This document shows positions 12,971-24,920 of a stretch of DNA of 64,000 nt, piece by piece. Position numbers and translations under genes: made by a program. Positions within the stretch are counted from its first letter, which is position 1. Every line of letters starts with the position of its first letter. The notes under the pieces are model-generated. The model was not told where the DNA came from, ran no database searches, and saw nothing but the letters and a program-made list of their open reading frames with translations. The stretch lies in the NCBI GenBank assembly GCA_963965975.1, contig OZ014423.1, positions 3,224,001-3,288,000 on the forward strand, in the 5' to 3' direction. Origin of the DNA: Xestospongia bergquistia (taxonomy: Eukaryota > Porifera > Demospongiae > Haplosclerida > Petrosiidae).

Positions 12971-13113
12971 ACTGCTCAGTCTAAAGGACTTTATGGCACT
13001 AACTAAATAAACAGCTATTAACAGTTTAGTAAGTTAGTTTGCATTAACGCTCTAAAGTCTTTAAGTTAAAGACTTTAGAAGGTTTAGACTATTGAGAGAA
13101 TTTTATATAATAA
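12971..13113 (+). repeat. Reference monomer (near-consensus 143-bp unit)
   Basis: I use this copy as the reference because bases 1-130 match the consensus exactly as I read it; only the tail differs at a few positions (TTTTATATAATAA instead of GTTTATAAAGTAA). Layout in monomer coordinates: 1-10 ACTGCTCAGT; 10-16 TCTAAAG; 23-40 ATGGCACTAACTAAATAA; 45-63 CTATTAACAGTTTAGTAAG; 69-82 TTGCATTAACGCTC, with the only CpG; 81-109 perfect palindrome; 113-123 TTTAGACTATT; 124-143 purine-rich GAGAGAAG and TATAAAG tail. The three forward frames stop within about the first 40 bases (for example ATG GCA CTA ACT AAA TAA). The three reverse frames stop within about the first 30 bases of the reverse strand. Confidence 0.95.
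13051..13079. repeat. 29-bp perfect palindrome inside each monomer
   Basis: The left arm TCTAAAGTCTTTAA and right arm TTAAAGACTTTAGA are exact reverse complements around one central G (monomer 81-109). This is the strongest dyad in the unit and is present in most copies along the window. Common variants change the centre (AAATTAAAG, still nearly symmetric) or break one arm (AAGGTAAAG, AAGTCCTTAAG). It could extrude as a hairpin or be bound by a dimeric protein; neither is shown by sequence alone. Confidence 0.95.
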
Positions 13114-13685
13114 ACTGCTTATTCTAAAGGACTTTATGGCGCTAACTAATGAAACAGCTATTAACAGTTTAGTAAGTTAGTTTGCATTAACAGTCTAAAG
13201 TCTTTAAGTTAAAGACTTTAGAAGGTTTAGACTATTGAGAGAAGTTTATAAAGTAAACTGTGCAGTCTAAAGGACTTTATGGCACTAACTAAATAAACAG
13301 CTATCGACATTTTAGTAAGTTAGTTTGCATTAACGCTGTAAAGTCTTTATGTTAAAGACTTTAGAAGTTTTAGGCTATTGAGAGAAGTTTATAAAGTAAA
13401 CTGCTCAGTCTAAAGGACTTTATGGCACTAACTAAATGAACAGCTATTAACAGTTTAGTAAGTTAGTTTGCATTAACGCTCTAAAGTCTTTAAGTTAAAG
13501 ACTTTAGAAGGTTTAGACTATTGAGAGAAGTTTATAAATTAAACTGCTCAGTCTAAAGGACTTTGTGGTACTAACTAAATAAACAGCTATTAACAGTTTA
13601 GTAAGTTACTTTGCATTAACGCTCTAAAGTCTTTAAGTTAAAGACTTTAGAAGGTTTACTCTAATGAGAGAAGTTTACAAAGTAA

Positions 13686-13802
13686 ACTGCTCAGTCTAAA
13701 GGACTTTATGGCACTAACTAAATAAACAGCTATTAACAGTTTAGTAAGTTAGTTTGCATTAACGCTCTTAGACTTTCAGTTAAAGACTTTAGAAGGAAGT
13801 AA
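13686..13802 (+). repeat. 117-bp short monomer, type T1 (copy A, second)
   Basis: Same deletion as at 12281, with junction GAAGGAAGTAAAGTGCTCAG and an extra one-base loss in CTCTTAGACTTTCAG. It lies 1404 bp (ten monomers less the deletion) after the first, in a ten-monomer sub-repeat that shares GGGACTATCTAAGTACAC, GACTGAAGCTTATAATG and GGGTCTAACTAAGCAAAC. Confidence 0.88.
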
Positions 13803-14231
13803 AGTGCTCAGTCTAAAGGACTTAATGGGACTATCTAAGTACACAGTTATTAACAGTTAAGGAAGTTAGTTTGCATTGACGCTCTAAATTCTTTAAGTTA
13901 AAGACTTTAGAAGGTTAAGACTATTGAGAGAAGTTTATAAAGTAAACTGCGCAGTCTAAAGGACTCTTTGGCACTAAATAAATAAAGAGCTATTAACAGT
14001 TTAGTTAGTTAGTTTGCATTCACGCTTTAAATTCTTTAAGTTAAAGACTTTAGAAGTTTTAAACTATTGACTGAAGCTTATAATGTAAACTGCACAGTCT
14101 AAAGGACTTAATGGGTCTAACTAAGCAAACTGCTATTAACAGTTTAGTAAATTTGTTTGCAATAACGCTCTAAAGTCTTTAAGTTAAAGGCCTTACAATG
14201 TTTAGGCTATTTAGTGAAGTTTATAGAGTAA

Positions 14232-14541
14232 ACTGCTCAGTCTAAAGGACTTTATGGCGCTAACTAATTAAACAGCTATTGACTGTTTAGTAAGTTAGTT
14301 TGCATTAACTCTCTAAAGTCATTAAGTTAAAGACTTTAGAAGGTTTACACTAATGAGAGAAGTTTATAAAGTAAACTGCTCAGTCTAAAGGACTTTATGG
14401 CGCTAACTAATTAAACAGCTATTGACTGTTTAGTAAGTTAGTTTGCATTAACTCTCTAAAGTCATTAAGCTAAAGACTTCAGAAGGATTAGACTGTTGAG
14501 AGAAGTTTATAAAGTAAACTGCTCAGTCTAAAGGACTTAAT
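14232..14541 (+). repeat. Recent single-monomer duplication
   Basis: Monomers starting at 14232 and 14375 (exactly 143 apart) share the private combination GGCGCTAACTAATTAAACAG, TATTGACTG, TTAACTCTCTAAAG and GTCATTAAG, and are identical over about the first 95 bases. They diverge in the palindrome arm and tail. In copy B (about 30900) only one such monomer is present, so this looks like a one-step duplication in A with an exchange point inside the palindrome. Confidence 0.8.
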
Positions 14542-15232
14542 GGCACTAACTAAGCTTTCAGTTATTAACTCTTTAGTAAGTTAGTTTGCATTAATGCTCT
14601 AAAGTCTTTAAGTTAAAGGCTTTAGAAGGTTTACACTAATGAGTGAAGTTTATAAAGTAAACTGCTCAGTCTAAAGGACTTTATGGCACTAACGAAAAAA
14701 ACAGCTATGAACAGTTTAGTAAGATAGTTTGCATTAACGCTCTAAAGTCTTTAAGTTAAAAACTTTAGAAGGTTTACACTATTGAAAGAAGTTTATAAAG
14801 TAAAATGCTCAGTCTAAGGAACTTTATGGCACTAACTAAATAAAAAGATATTAACAGTTTAGTAAGTTAGTTTGCATTAACGCCCCAAAGTCTTTAAGGT
14901 AAAGACTTTAGAAGGTTTAGACTATTGAGTTAAGTTTATAAAGTAATCTTCGCAGTCTAAAGGATTTTATGGCGCTAAATATTTAAACAACTATTAAAAG
15001 TTTAGTAAGATAGTTTGCATTAACTCTCTAAAGTCGTTAAGTTAAAGACTTTAGAACTTTTAGAATATTGAGAGAAGTTTATAAAGTAAACTGCTCAGTC
15101 TAAAGGACTTTATGGCACTAACTAAATAAACTGCTATCGACATTTTAGTAAGTTAATTTGCATTAACGCTCTAAAGTCTTTATGTTAAAAACTTTAGAAG
15201 GTTTAGACTATTGACAGAAGTTTATAAAGTAA

Positions 15233-15367
15233 ACTGCTCAGTCTAAAGGAGTTTATGGCACTAACTAAATAAACAGCTATTAGTAAGTTAGTTTGCATTA
15301 ACGCTCTAAAGTCTTTAAGTTAAAGACTTTAGAAGGTTTAGACCAATGAGAGAATTTGATAAAGTAA
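15233..15367 (+). repeat. 135-bp short monomer, type T2 (copy A)
   Basis: Loses 8 bp in the middle: CTATTAACAGTTTAGTAAG becomes CTATTAGTAAG, a deletion between short TTA/TAG repeats. It also carries GGAGTTTATGG and GACCAATGAGAG. The same monomer is at 27505-27639 and 32018-32152. Three exact reappearances make it a good lineage marker. Confidence 0.9.
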
Positions 15368-15541
15368 ACTGTTCAGTGTAAAGGCATTTATGGCTCTAAC
15401 TAAATAAACAACTATTAACAGTTTAGTAAGTTAGTTTGCATTAACGCTCTTAAGTCATTAAGTTAAAGACTTTAGAATGTTTACACTATTGAGAGAAGTT
15501 TATAAAGTAAACTGCTCATTTTAAAGGACTTTATGGCCAAA

Positions 15542-18500
15542 ACTAATTAAACAGATATTAACAGTTAAGCAAGTTAGTATGCATTACCGCTCTAATGTCT
15601 TTAAGGTAAAGACTTTAGAAGGTTTAGACTATTGACTGAAGTTTATAAAGTAAACTGCTCAGTCTAAAGGACTTTATGGCGCTTACTAGTTAAATAGCTT
15701 TTAACAGTTTAGTAAGTTAGTTTGCATTAACGCTCTAAAGTCTTTAAATTAAAGACTTTAGAATGTTTAGACTTTTGAGAGAAGTTGATAAAGTAAACTG
15801 CTCAGTTTAAAGGACTTTATGTCAATAACTAAATAAACAACTATTAACAGTTTGATAAGTTATTTTGCATTAACGCTCTAAAGGCTTTGACTTAAAGACT
15901 TTAGAAGGTTTAGACTATTGAGAGAAGTTGATAAATTGAACTGCTCTGTCTAAAAGACTTTATGGCACTTACTAAATAAACAGCTGTTAACAGTTTAGTG
16001 AGTTAGTTTGCATTAACGCTATAAATTCTTTAAGTCAAAGACTTTAGAATGTTTAGATTGTTGAGAGACGTTTATAAAGTAAACTGCTCAGTCTAAAGGA
16101 CTTTATGGCACTAACTAAATAAACAGCTATTAACAGTTTAGTAAGTTAGTTTGCATTAACGCTCTAAAGTCTTTAAGTTAAAGACTTTAGAATATTTACA
16201 CTATTGATAGAAGTTTATAGAGAAAACTGCTCAGTCTAAAGGACTTCATGGCACTAACTAAATAAACATCTATTAACAGTTTAGTAAGTTAGTTTGCATT
16301 AACGCTCTAAAGTCTGTAAGTTAAAGACTTTAGAAGGTTTAGACTATTGAGAGCAGTTTATAAAGTAAACTGCTAAGTCTAAAGGACTTTATGGCACTAA
16401 CTAAATAAACAGCTATTAACAGTTTGGTTAGTTAGTTTGCATTAACGCTCTAAAGTTTTTAAGTTAAAGACTTTGGAAGGTTTAGAATATTGAGAGAAGT
16501 TTATAAAGTAAACTGCTCGGTATAAAGGACTTTATGGCACTAACTAAACAAGCAGATATTAACAGTTGAGTAAGTTAGTTTGCATTAATACTCTAAAGTC
16601 TTTAAGGTAAAGACATTAGAAGGTTTAGACTGTTGAGTGAAGTTTGTAAAGTAAACTTCTTAGTCTAAAGGACATTATGGCGCTGACTAATTAAACAGCT
16701 ATTAACAGTTTAGTAAGTTAGTTTGCATTAACGCTACAAAGTCTTTGAGTTAAAGACTTTAGAAGGTATAGACTAATGAGAGAATTTTATAATGTAAACT
16801 GCTTAGTCTAAAGGACTTTATGGCACTAAATAAATAAACAGCTATTAACAGTTTAGTAAGTTATTTTGCATTAACGCTCTAAAGTCTTTAAGTTAAAGAC
16901 TTTAGAAGGTTTAGACTATTGAGAGAAGTTGATAAAGTAAAATGCTCAGCCTAAAGGACTTTATGGCACTAACTAAATAAACAGCTATTGACAGCCTAGT
17001 AAGATAGTTTGCCTTAACGCTCTAAAGACTTTAAGTTAAATACTTTAGAAGTTATAGACTAATGAGAGAAGTTTATAAAGTAAACTGCTCAGTCTAAAGG
17101 ACTTTCTGGTACTGACTAAATAAACAGATATTAACAGTTTTGTAAGTTAGTTTGCATTAACGGTCTAAAGTCTTTAAGTTGAAGACTTTAGAAGGTTTAG
17201 ACTATTGAGAGAATTTTATAAAGTAAACTGCTCAGTCTAAAGGACTTTATGGCCCTAACTAAATAAACAGCTATTAACAGTTTAGTAAGTTAGTTTGCAT
17301 TGACGCTTTAAACTCTTTAAGTTAAAGACTTTAGAAGGTTTAGACTAATGAGAGAAGTTTATAAAGTAAACTGCTCAGTCTAAAGGACTTTATGGCACTA
17401 ACTAAATAAAGAGATATTAACAGTTTAGTAAGTTAGTTTGCATTAACGCTCTAAAGTCTTTAAGTTAAAGTCTTTAGAAGGTTTAGACTATTGAGAGATG
17501 TTTATAAAGTAAACTGCCAGCCTAAAGGACTTATGGCACTAACTAAATAAAAAGCTATTAAGGGTATAGTAGGTTAGTTTGCATTAACGCTATAAAGTAT
17601 TTAAGTTAAAGACTTTACAAGGTTTTGACTAATGAGAGAAGATTATAAAGTAAACTGCTCAGTCTAACGGACTTTATGGCACTAACTAAATAAACAGCTA
17701 TTAACAGTTCAGTAAGTTAGTTTGCATTAACGCTGTAAAGTGTTTAAGTTAACGACTTTAGAAGGTTTAGACTATTTATAGAAGTTGATAAAGTAAACTC
17801 CTCAGTCTAAAGGACTTTATGGCACTAACTAAATAAACAGCTATCAACAGTTTAGTAAGTTAGTTTGCATTAACGCTCTAAAGTGTTTAAGTTAAAGACT
17901 TTAGAAGGTTTAGACTATTGAGAGAAGTTTATAATTTAAACTGCTCTGTCTAAAGGACTTAATGGCACAAACTAAGCATTCAGTTATTAACAGTTTAGTA
18001 AGTTAGTTTGCATTAACGCTCTAAAGTCTTTAAGTTAAAGACTTTACAAGGTTTAGACTTTTCAGTGAAGTTTATAAAGTAAACTGCTCAGTCTAAAGGA
18101 CTTTATGGCACTAACTATATAAAAAGTTATTAACAGTTTAGTAAGATAGTTTGCATTCCGCTTTAAAGTCTTTAAGTTAAAGACTTTAGAAGGTTTAGAC
18201 TAATGAGGGAAGTCTATGAAGTAAACAGCCCAGTTTAAAGCACTTTATGGCAATAACTAAATAAACGGCAATTAACAGTTTAGTAAGTTAGTTTGCATTA
18301 ACGCTCTAAAGTCTTTAAGTTAAAAACTTCAGAAGGTTTAGTCTATTGAGAGAAGTTTATAAAGTAAACTGCTCAGTCTAAAGGACTTTTTGGCCCTAAC
18401 TAAATAAATAGCTGTTAACAGTTTAGTAAGTTAGTTTGCATTAACGCTCTAAAGTCTTTAAGTTAAAGACTTTAGAATGTTTAGACTATTCAGAGAAGTT

Positions 18501-19400
18501 TATAAAGTAAACTGCTCATTTTAAAGGACTTTATGGCCAAAACTAATTAAACAGATATTAACAGTTAAGCCAGTTAGTATGCATTAACGCTATAATGTCT
18601 TTAAGGTAAAGACTTTAGAAGGTTTAGACTATTGACTGAAGTTTATAAAGAAAACTGCTCAGTCTAAAGGTCTTTACGGCGCTTTCTAATTAAATAGCTT
18701 TTAACAGTTTAGTAAGTTAGTTTGCATTAACGCTCTAAAGTCTTTAAATTAAAGACTTTAGAAGGTTTAGACTTTTGAGAGAAGTTGATAAAATAAGCTG
18801 CTCAGTTTAAAGGACTTTATGTCACTAACTAAATAAACAACTATTAGCAGTTTGATAAGTTATTTTGCATTAACGCTCTAAACGCTTTGACTTAAAGACT
18901 TTAGAAGGTTTAGACTATTGAGAGAAGTTGATAAATTGAACTGCTCTGTCTAAAAGACTTTATGGCACTTACTAAATAAACAGCTGTTAACAGTTTAGTG
19001 AGTTAGTTTGCATTAACGCTATAAATTCTTTAAGATAAAGACTTTAGAAGGTTTAGATTGTTGAGAGACGTTTATAAAGTAAACTGCTCCGTCTAAAGGA
19101 CTTTATTGCACTAACTAAATAAGCAGCTATTAACAGTTTAGTAAGTTAGTTTGCATTAACGCTCTAAAGTCTTTAAGTTAAAGACTTTAGAATGTTTACA
19201 CTATTGAGAGAAGTTTATAGAGAAAACTGCTCAGTCTAAAGGACTTCATGGCACTAACTAAATAAACAGCTATTAACAGTTTAGTAAGTTAGTTTGCATT
19301 AACGCTCTAAAGTCTGTAAGTTAAAGACTTTAGAAGGTTTAGACTATTGAGAGCAGTTTATAAAGTAAACTGCTCAGTCTAAAGGACTTTATGGCACTAA
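15542..19400 (+). repeat. 3000-bp offset repeat inside copy A
   Basis: ACTAATTAAACAGATATTAA with the following GTTAAGCAAGTTAGTATGC at 15542 returns at 18542, exactly 3000 bp later (21 monomers less 3). The next monomers follow in order (TAGCTTTTAACAG, TTTGATAAGTTATTTTGC, TTGAACTGCTCTGTC, TTGTTGAGAGACG) to about 16.45 and 19.45 kb. Copy B has one version at 33041, closer to the 15542 form in detail but preceded by monomers like 17.8-18.5 kb. This suggests an exchange between the two. Confidence 0.82.
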
Positions 19401-21999
19401 CTAAATAAACTGCTATTAACAGTTTGGTTAGTTAGTTTGCATTAACGCTCTAAAGTTTTTAAGTTAAAGACTTTAGAAAGTTTAGAATATTGAGAGAAGT
19501 TTATAAAGTAAACTGCTCAGTCTAAAGGACTTTATGGCACTAAGTAAATAAACTGCTATTAACAGTTTAGTAAGTTTGTTTGCATTAACGCTTTAAACTC
19601 TTTAAGTTAAAGACTTTAGAAGGTTTAGACTAATGAGAGAAGTTTATAAAGTAAACTGCTCAATCTAAAGGACTTTATGGCACTAACTAAATAAAGAGAT
19701 ATTAACAGTTTAGTAAGTTAATTTACATTAACGCTCTAAAGTCTTTAAGTTAAAGTCTTTAGAAGGTTTAGACTATTGAGAGATGTTTATAAAGTAAACT
19801 GCCAGCCTGAAGGACTTTATGGCACTAACTAAATAAAAAGCTATTAAGAGTATATTAAGTTAGTTTGCATTAACGCTATAAAGTATTTAAGTTAAAGACT
19901 TTACAAGGTTTAGACTAATGAGAGAAGATTATAAAGTAAACTGCTCAGTCTAATGGACTTTATGGCACTAACTAAATAAACGCTATTAACAGTTTAGTAA
20001 GTTAGTTTGCGTTAACGCTGTAAAGTCTTTAAGTTAATGACTTTAGAAGGTTTAGACTATTTAAAGAAGTTGATAAAGTAAACTCCTCAGTCTAAAGGAC
20101 TTTATGGCACTAACTAAATAAACAGCTATTAACAGTTTCAGTAAGTTAGTTTGCATTAACGCTATAAAGTCTTTAAGTTAAAGACATTAGAACGATTACA
20201 CTATTCAGAGAAGTTTATAAAGTAAACTGCTCAATCTAAAAGACTTTATGGCACTAACTAAATAAACAGCTATTAACAGTTTAGTAAGCTAGTTTGCATT
20301 AACGCTCTAAAGTCTTTAAGTTAAAGACTTTAAAAGGTTTAGACTACTGAGAGAGGTTTATAAAGTTAATTGCTCAGTCTAAAGGACTTGATGGCACTAA
20401 CTAAATAAATAGCTATTAACAGTTTAGTAAGTTAGTTTGCATTAACGCTCTAAAGTCTTTAAGTTAAAGACTTTAGAATGTTTAGACTATTGAGAGTATT
20501 TTATAAAGTAAACTGCTCAGTCTAAAGGACTTTATGGCACTTACTAAATAAACAGCTATTAACAGTTTAGTAAGTTTATTTGCATTAACGCTCTAAATTC
20601 TTTAAGTTAAAGACTTTAGAAGGTTTAGACTATTTAGAGAAGTTTATAAAGTAAACTCCTCAGTCTAAAGGACTTTATGGCACTAACTAAATAAACAGCT
20701 GTTTACGTTTTAGTAAGTTAGTTTGCATTAACGCTCTAAAGTCTTTAAGGTAAAGACTTTTGAATGTGCAAACTATTTAGTGAATTTTATAAGTGAACTG
20801 CTCAGTCTAAAGGACTTTATGGCGCTAAATAATTAAACAGCTATTAAGAGTTTAGTAAGTTAGTTTGCCTTAACGCAATAAAGTCTTTAAGTTAAAGACT
20901 TTGGAATGTTTACACTATTGAGAGAAGTAGATAAAGTAAACTGCTCAGTCTAAAGAACTTTATGGCACTAACTAAATAAACAGATATTAACTGTTTAGTA
21001 AGTTAGTTTGCATTAACGCTCTAAAGTCTTTAAGTTAAACACTTTAGAAGGTTTAGACTATAGAGAAAAGATTATAAAGTAAACTGCTCAGTCTAAAGGA
21101 CTTTAAGGCACTAACTATATAAGCAGCTATTAACAGTTTAGTAAGTTAGTTTGCATTAACGTTCTAAAGTCTTTAAGTTAAAGACTTCAGAAGGTTTAGG
21201 TTATTGAGAGTATTATATAAAGTAAACTGCTCAGTCTAAAGGACTTTATGGCACTAACTAAATAAACAGATATTACCAGTCTAGTAAGTTATTTTGCATT
21301 AATGCTCTAAAGTCTTTAACGTAAAAACATTGGAAGGTTTAGACTATTGAGTGAAGTTCATAAATTGAACTGCTTAATCTAAAGGACTTTATGGCGCTAA
21401 CTAATTAAGCAGCTATTAACCGTTTAGTAAGTTAGTTTGCATTAACGCTTTAAAGTCTTTAAGTTAAAGACTTTAGTAGGTTTAGACTAATTAGAGAATT
21501 TTTTAAAGTAAACTGCTCAGTCTAAAGGACTTTATGCAACTAACTAAATAAACAGCTATTAACAGTCTAGTAAGTTTGTTTGCGTTAACGCTCTAAAGTC
21601 TTTAAGTTAAAGACTTTAGAAGGTTTAGACTAATGAGAGATGTTTATAAAGTAAACTGCTCAGTCTAAAGGACTTTATGGCACTAACTAAATAAAGAGCT
21701 ATTAAGAGTTTAGTAAGTTAGTTTGCATTAACGCTCTAAAGTCTTTAAGTTAAAGACTTTAGAAGGTTTAGACTATTGAGAGGAGTTGATAAAGTAAACT
21801 GCAGAGCATAAAGGACTTTATGTTACTAACGAAATAAACAGCTATTAACAGTTTAGTAAGTTAGTTTGCATTAACGCTCTAAAGTCTTTAAGTTAAAGAC
21901 TTTAGAAGGTTTAGACTATTGAGATAAGTTTATAAAGTAAACTGCTCAGTCTAAACGACATTATGCACTAACTAAATAAACAGCTATTAACAGTTTAGT

Positions 22000-22760
22000 A
22001 AGCTACTTTGCATTAACGCTCTAAAGTCTTTAAGTTAAATACTTTAGAAGGTTTAGACTATTGAGAGAATTTTCTAAAGTAAACTGCTCAGTCTAAAGGA
22101 CTTTATGGCACTAACTAAATAAACATCTATTAACAGTTTAGTAAGTTAGTTTGCATTAACGCTCTAAAGTTTTTAAGTTAAAGACTTTAGAAGGTTTAAA
22201 CTATTGAGAGAAGTTTATAAAGTAAACTGCTCAGTCTAAAGGACTTTATGGCACTAACTAAATAAACAGCTATTAACAGTTTAGTAAGTTAGCTTGCATA
22301 AATGCTCTAAAGTCTTTAAGGTAAAGACTTTTAAAGGTTTAGACTATTAAGAGAAGTTTATAAAGTAAACTGCTCAGTCTAAAGGACTTTATGGCACTAA
22401 CTAAATAAACAGCTAATAATTGTTTAGTAAGTTAGTTTGCATTAACGCTCTAAAGTCTTTAAGTTAAAGACTTTATAAGGTTTAGACTAATGAGAGAATT
22501 TTATAAAGTAAACTGCTCAGTCTAAAGGACTTTATGTCACTAACTAAATAAACAGCTATTAAAAGTTTAGTAAGTTAGTTTGCATTAACCCTCTAATGTC
22601 TTTAAGTTAAAGACTTTAGAAGGTTTAGACTATTGAGAGAAGTTTATAAAGTAAACTGCTCAGTCTAAAGGACTTTATGGCACTAACTAAATAAACAGCT
22701 ATTAACAGTCTAGTAAGTTAGTTTGCATTAACGCTCTAAAGTCTTTAAGTTAAAGACTTT
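22000..22760 (+). repeat. Linker monomers between copies A and B
   Basis: About five monomers close to the consensus, for example the one at about 22655-22797, with few private markers. The match with copy A starts near the monomer containing TCCTTCTAAAGG, so the A/B junction lies in or just after this stretch. It holds only satellite. Confidence 0.7.
22624..22669. repeat. Nested inverted repeat across a monomer junction
   Basis: The outer arms TTTAGACT (22624-22631) and AGTCTAAA (22662-22669) are reverse complements separated by 30 bases. Inside them AGTTTA (22641-22646) and TAAACT (22652-22657) form a second dyad around TAAAG. In monomer coordinates the outer arms are 113-120 and 8-15 of the next copy, so this structure exists only where monomers are joined head to tail. 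With the internal 29-bp palindrome, each 143-bp period carries two dyad centres, at about 95 and about 138. Confidence 0.85.
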
Positions 22761-24920
22761 AGAAGGTTTAGACTAATGAGAGAATTTTATAAAGTAAACT
22801 GCTCCTTCTAAAGGACATTATGGCACTAAGTAAATAAATAGCTATTAATAGTTTAGTAAGTTAGTTTGCATTAATGCTCTAAAGTCTTTAATTTAAAGAC
22901 TTTAGAAAGATTAGACTAATGAGAGAAGTTTATAAAGTAAACTGCTCAGTCTAAAGGACGTCATGGCAGTAACTAAATAAACAGCTATTAACAGTTTAGT
23001 AAGTTAGTTTGCATAAACGCTCTAAAGTGTTTTAGTTAAGGACTATGGAAGGTTTAGACTATTGAGAGAAGTTTATAAAGTAAACTGCTCTTTGCAAAGG
23101 ACTTTATGGCACTAAATAAATCGACAATATTAACAGTTTAGTAATTTAGTTTGCATTAACGCTCTAAAGTCTTTAGGTTAAAGAATTTAAAAGGTTAAAA
23201 CTATTGACTGAAGTGTATAAAGTAAAATGCTCCGTCTAAAGGACATTATGGCGCTAACTAATGAAACAGCTATTAACAATTTAGAAAGTTAGTTTGCATT
23301 AACGCTCTAAAATCTTTAAGTTAATGACTTTAGAAGGTTTAGACTATTGAGAGAAGTTGATCAAGTAAACTGCTCGTCTAAAGGACTTTATGGCACTAAC
23401 TACATAAACAGCTGTTCACAGTTTAGTAAGTTAGTTTGCATTAACGCTCTAAAGTCTTTAAGTTAAAGACATTAGAAGATTTAGACTATTGAGAGAAGTT
23501 TATAAAGTAAACTGCTCAGTCTAAAGGACTATATGACACTAACTAAATAAACAGCTGTTACCAGTTTAGTAAGTTAGTTTGCATTAACGCTCTAAAATCT
23601 TTAAATTAAAGACTTTAGAAGGTTTAAACTATTGAGAGAAGTTTATAAAGTAAACTGCTCTGTCTAAAGGACTTTATGGCACTAACTAAATAAACAGCTA
23701 TTAAAAGTTTCGTAAGTTAGTTTGCATTAACGCTCTAAAGTCTTTAAGTTAAAGACTTTAGAAGGTTTAGACTACTGAGAGAAGTTTATAAAGTAAACTG
23801 CTCAGTCTAAAGAACTTTATGGCACTAACTATATAAGCAGCTATTAACAGTTTAGTAAATTATTTTGCATTAATTTTCTAAAGTCTTTAAGTTAAAGACT
23901 TTACAAGGTTTAGACTATTGAGAGAAGTTTATGAAGTAAACGGCGCAGTCTAAAGGACTTTATGGCACTAACTAAATAAACAGCTATTAACAGTTTAGCA
24001 AGTTAGTTTGCAATATCGTTCTGAAGTCTTTAAGTAAAAGACTTTACAAGGTTTAGACTATTGAGAGAATTTTATAATGTAAACTCCTCAGTCTAAAGGT
24101 TTTGTGACACTATCTAAACAAACAGATATTAACAGTTTAGTAAGTTAGTTTGCATTAGCGCTCTAAAGTCTGTAAGTTAAAGACTTTAGTAATTTTAGAC
24201 TATTGAGAGAAGTTTATTAAGTAAACTGCTCATTATAAAGGACTTTATGGCACTAAATAAATAAACAGCTATTAACAGTTTAGTAAGTTAGTTTCCATTA
24301 ACGCTCTAAAGTCTTTAAGTTAAAGACTTTAGAAGGTCTAGACTATTGAGAGAAGTTTGTAAAGTAAACTGCTCTGTTTAAAGGACTTTATGGCACAAAC
24401 TAAATAAACAGCTATTAACAGTTTAGTAAGTTAGTTTGCATTAACGCTCTAAAGTCTTTAAGTTAAAGAGTTTAGAAGGTTTAAACTATTGAGAGAAGTT
24501 TATAAAGTAAACTGCTCATTCTAAAGGACTTTGTGGCACTAACTAAATAAACAGCTATTAACAGTTTAGTAAGTTAATTTGCATTAACACTCGAAGGTCT
24601 TTAAGATAAAGACTTTAGAAGGTTTAGACTAATGAGTGAAGCTTATAAAGTAAACGGCTCAGTCTAAAAGACTTCATGGCACTAACTAAATAAACAGCCA
24701 TTAACAGTTTAGTAAGTTAGTTTGCATTAACGCTCTAAAGTCTTTAAGTTAAAGACTTTAGAAGTTTTAGAATAATGAGAGAAGTTTTTATAGTAAACTG
24801 CTCAGTCTGAAGGACTTTATGGCACTAACTAAATAAACAGCTATTAACAGTTTAGTAAGTTAGTTTGCATTAACACTCTAAAGTCTTTAAGTTAAAGAGT
24901 TTAGAAGGTTTAGACTATTG

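Larger units (their letters stand above)
12281..14231 (+). repeat. Ten-monomer sub-repeat in copy A
   Basis: Two partial copies offset by 1404 bp: 12391-13.1 kb matches 13.8-14.3 kb by the ordered markers GGGACTATCTAAGTACACAG, TGCATTCACGCT, ATTGACTGAAGCTTATAATG and GGGTCTAACTAAGCAAACTG. Copy B repeats the pattern at 28.78-30.9 kb with an offset of 1547, so the sub-repeat existed before the macro-duplication. Confidence 0.8.
6820..22000 (+). repeat. Macro-repeat copy A (about 15 kb)
   Basis: Long ordered series of rare monomer variants that reappears downstream as copy B. Matching anchors are 6861 with 22803 (TCCTTCTAAAGGACATTATG), 7179 with 23121 (TCGACAATATTAACAG), 8161 with 24103 (TGTGACACTATCTAAAC) and 9123 region with 25063, all at an offset of exactly 15942. 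After 9.7 kb the offset becomes 17368, then 16502 (11.6 kb), 16940 (14.5 kb), 17499 or 14499 (15.5-18.5 kb) and 15071 (19.6-21.8 kb). Order is kept overall. The offset changes match named insertions and deletions listed separately. The right edge is approximate. Confidence 0.85.

Noticed and set aside
13037-13052. Octamer-like word (TTTGCAT, reverse ATGCAAA) as a transcription factor site
   Set aside because: Only seven of eight bases match the octamer, with no supporting context; chance is enough in a fixed 143-bp unit repeated about 450 times.
13075-13090. Telomere-like repeat (TTTAG, TTAGG words)
   Set aside because: TTTAG occurs several times per monomer, but not in short tandem runs of 5-7 bp. 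It comes from the palindrome arms and the junction repeat.
22641-22657. TATAAAG as a TATA box or promoter in each monomer
   Set aside because: AT-rich sequence gives such words by chance, and there is no downstream gene. It is better explained as the centre of the junction dyad.
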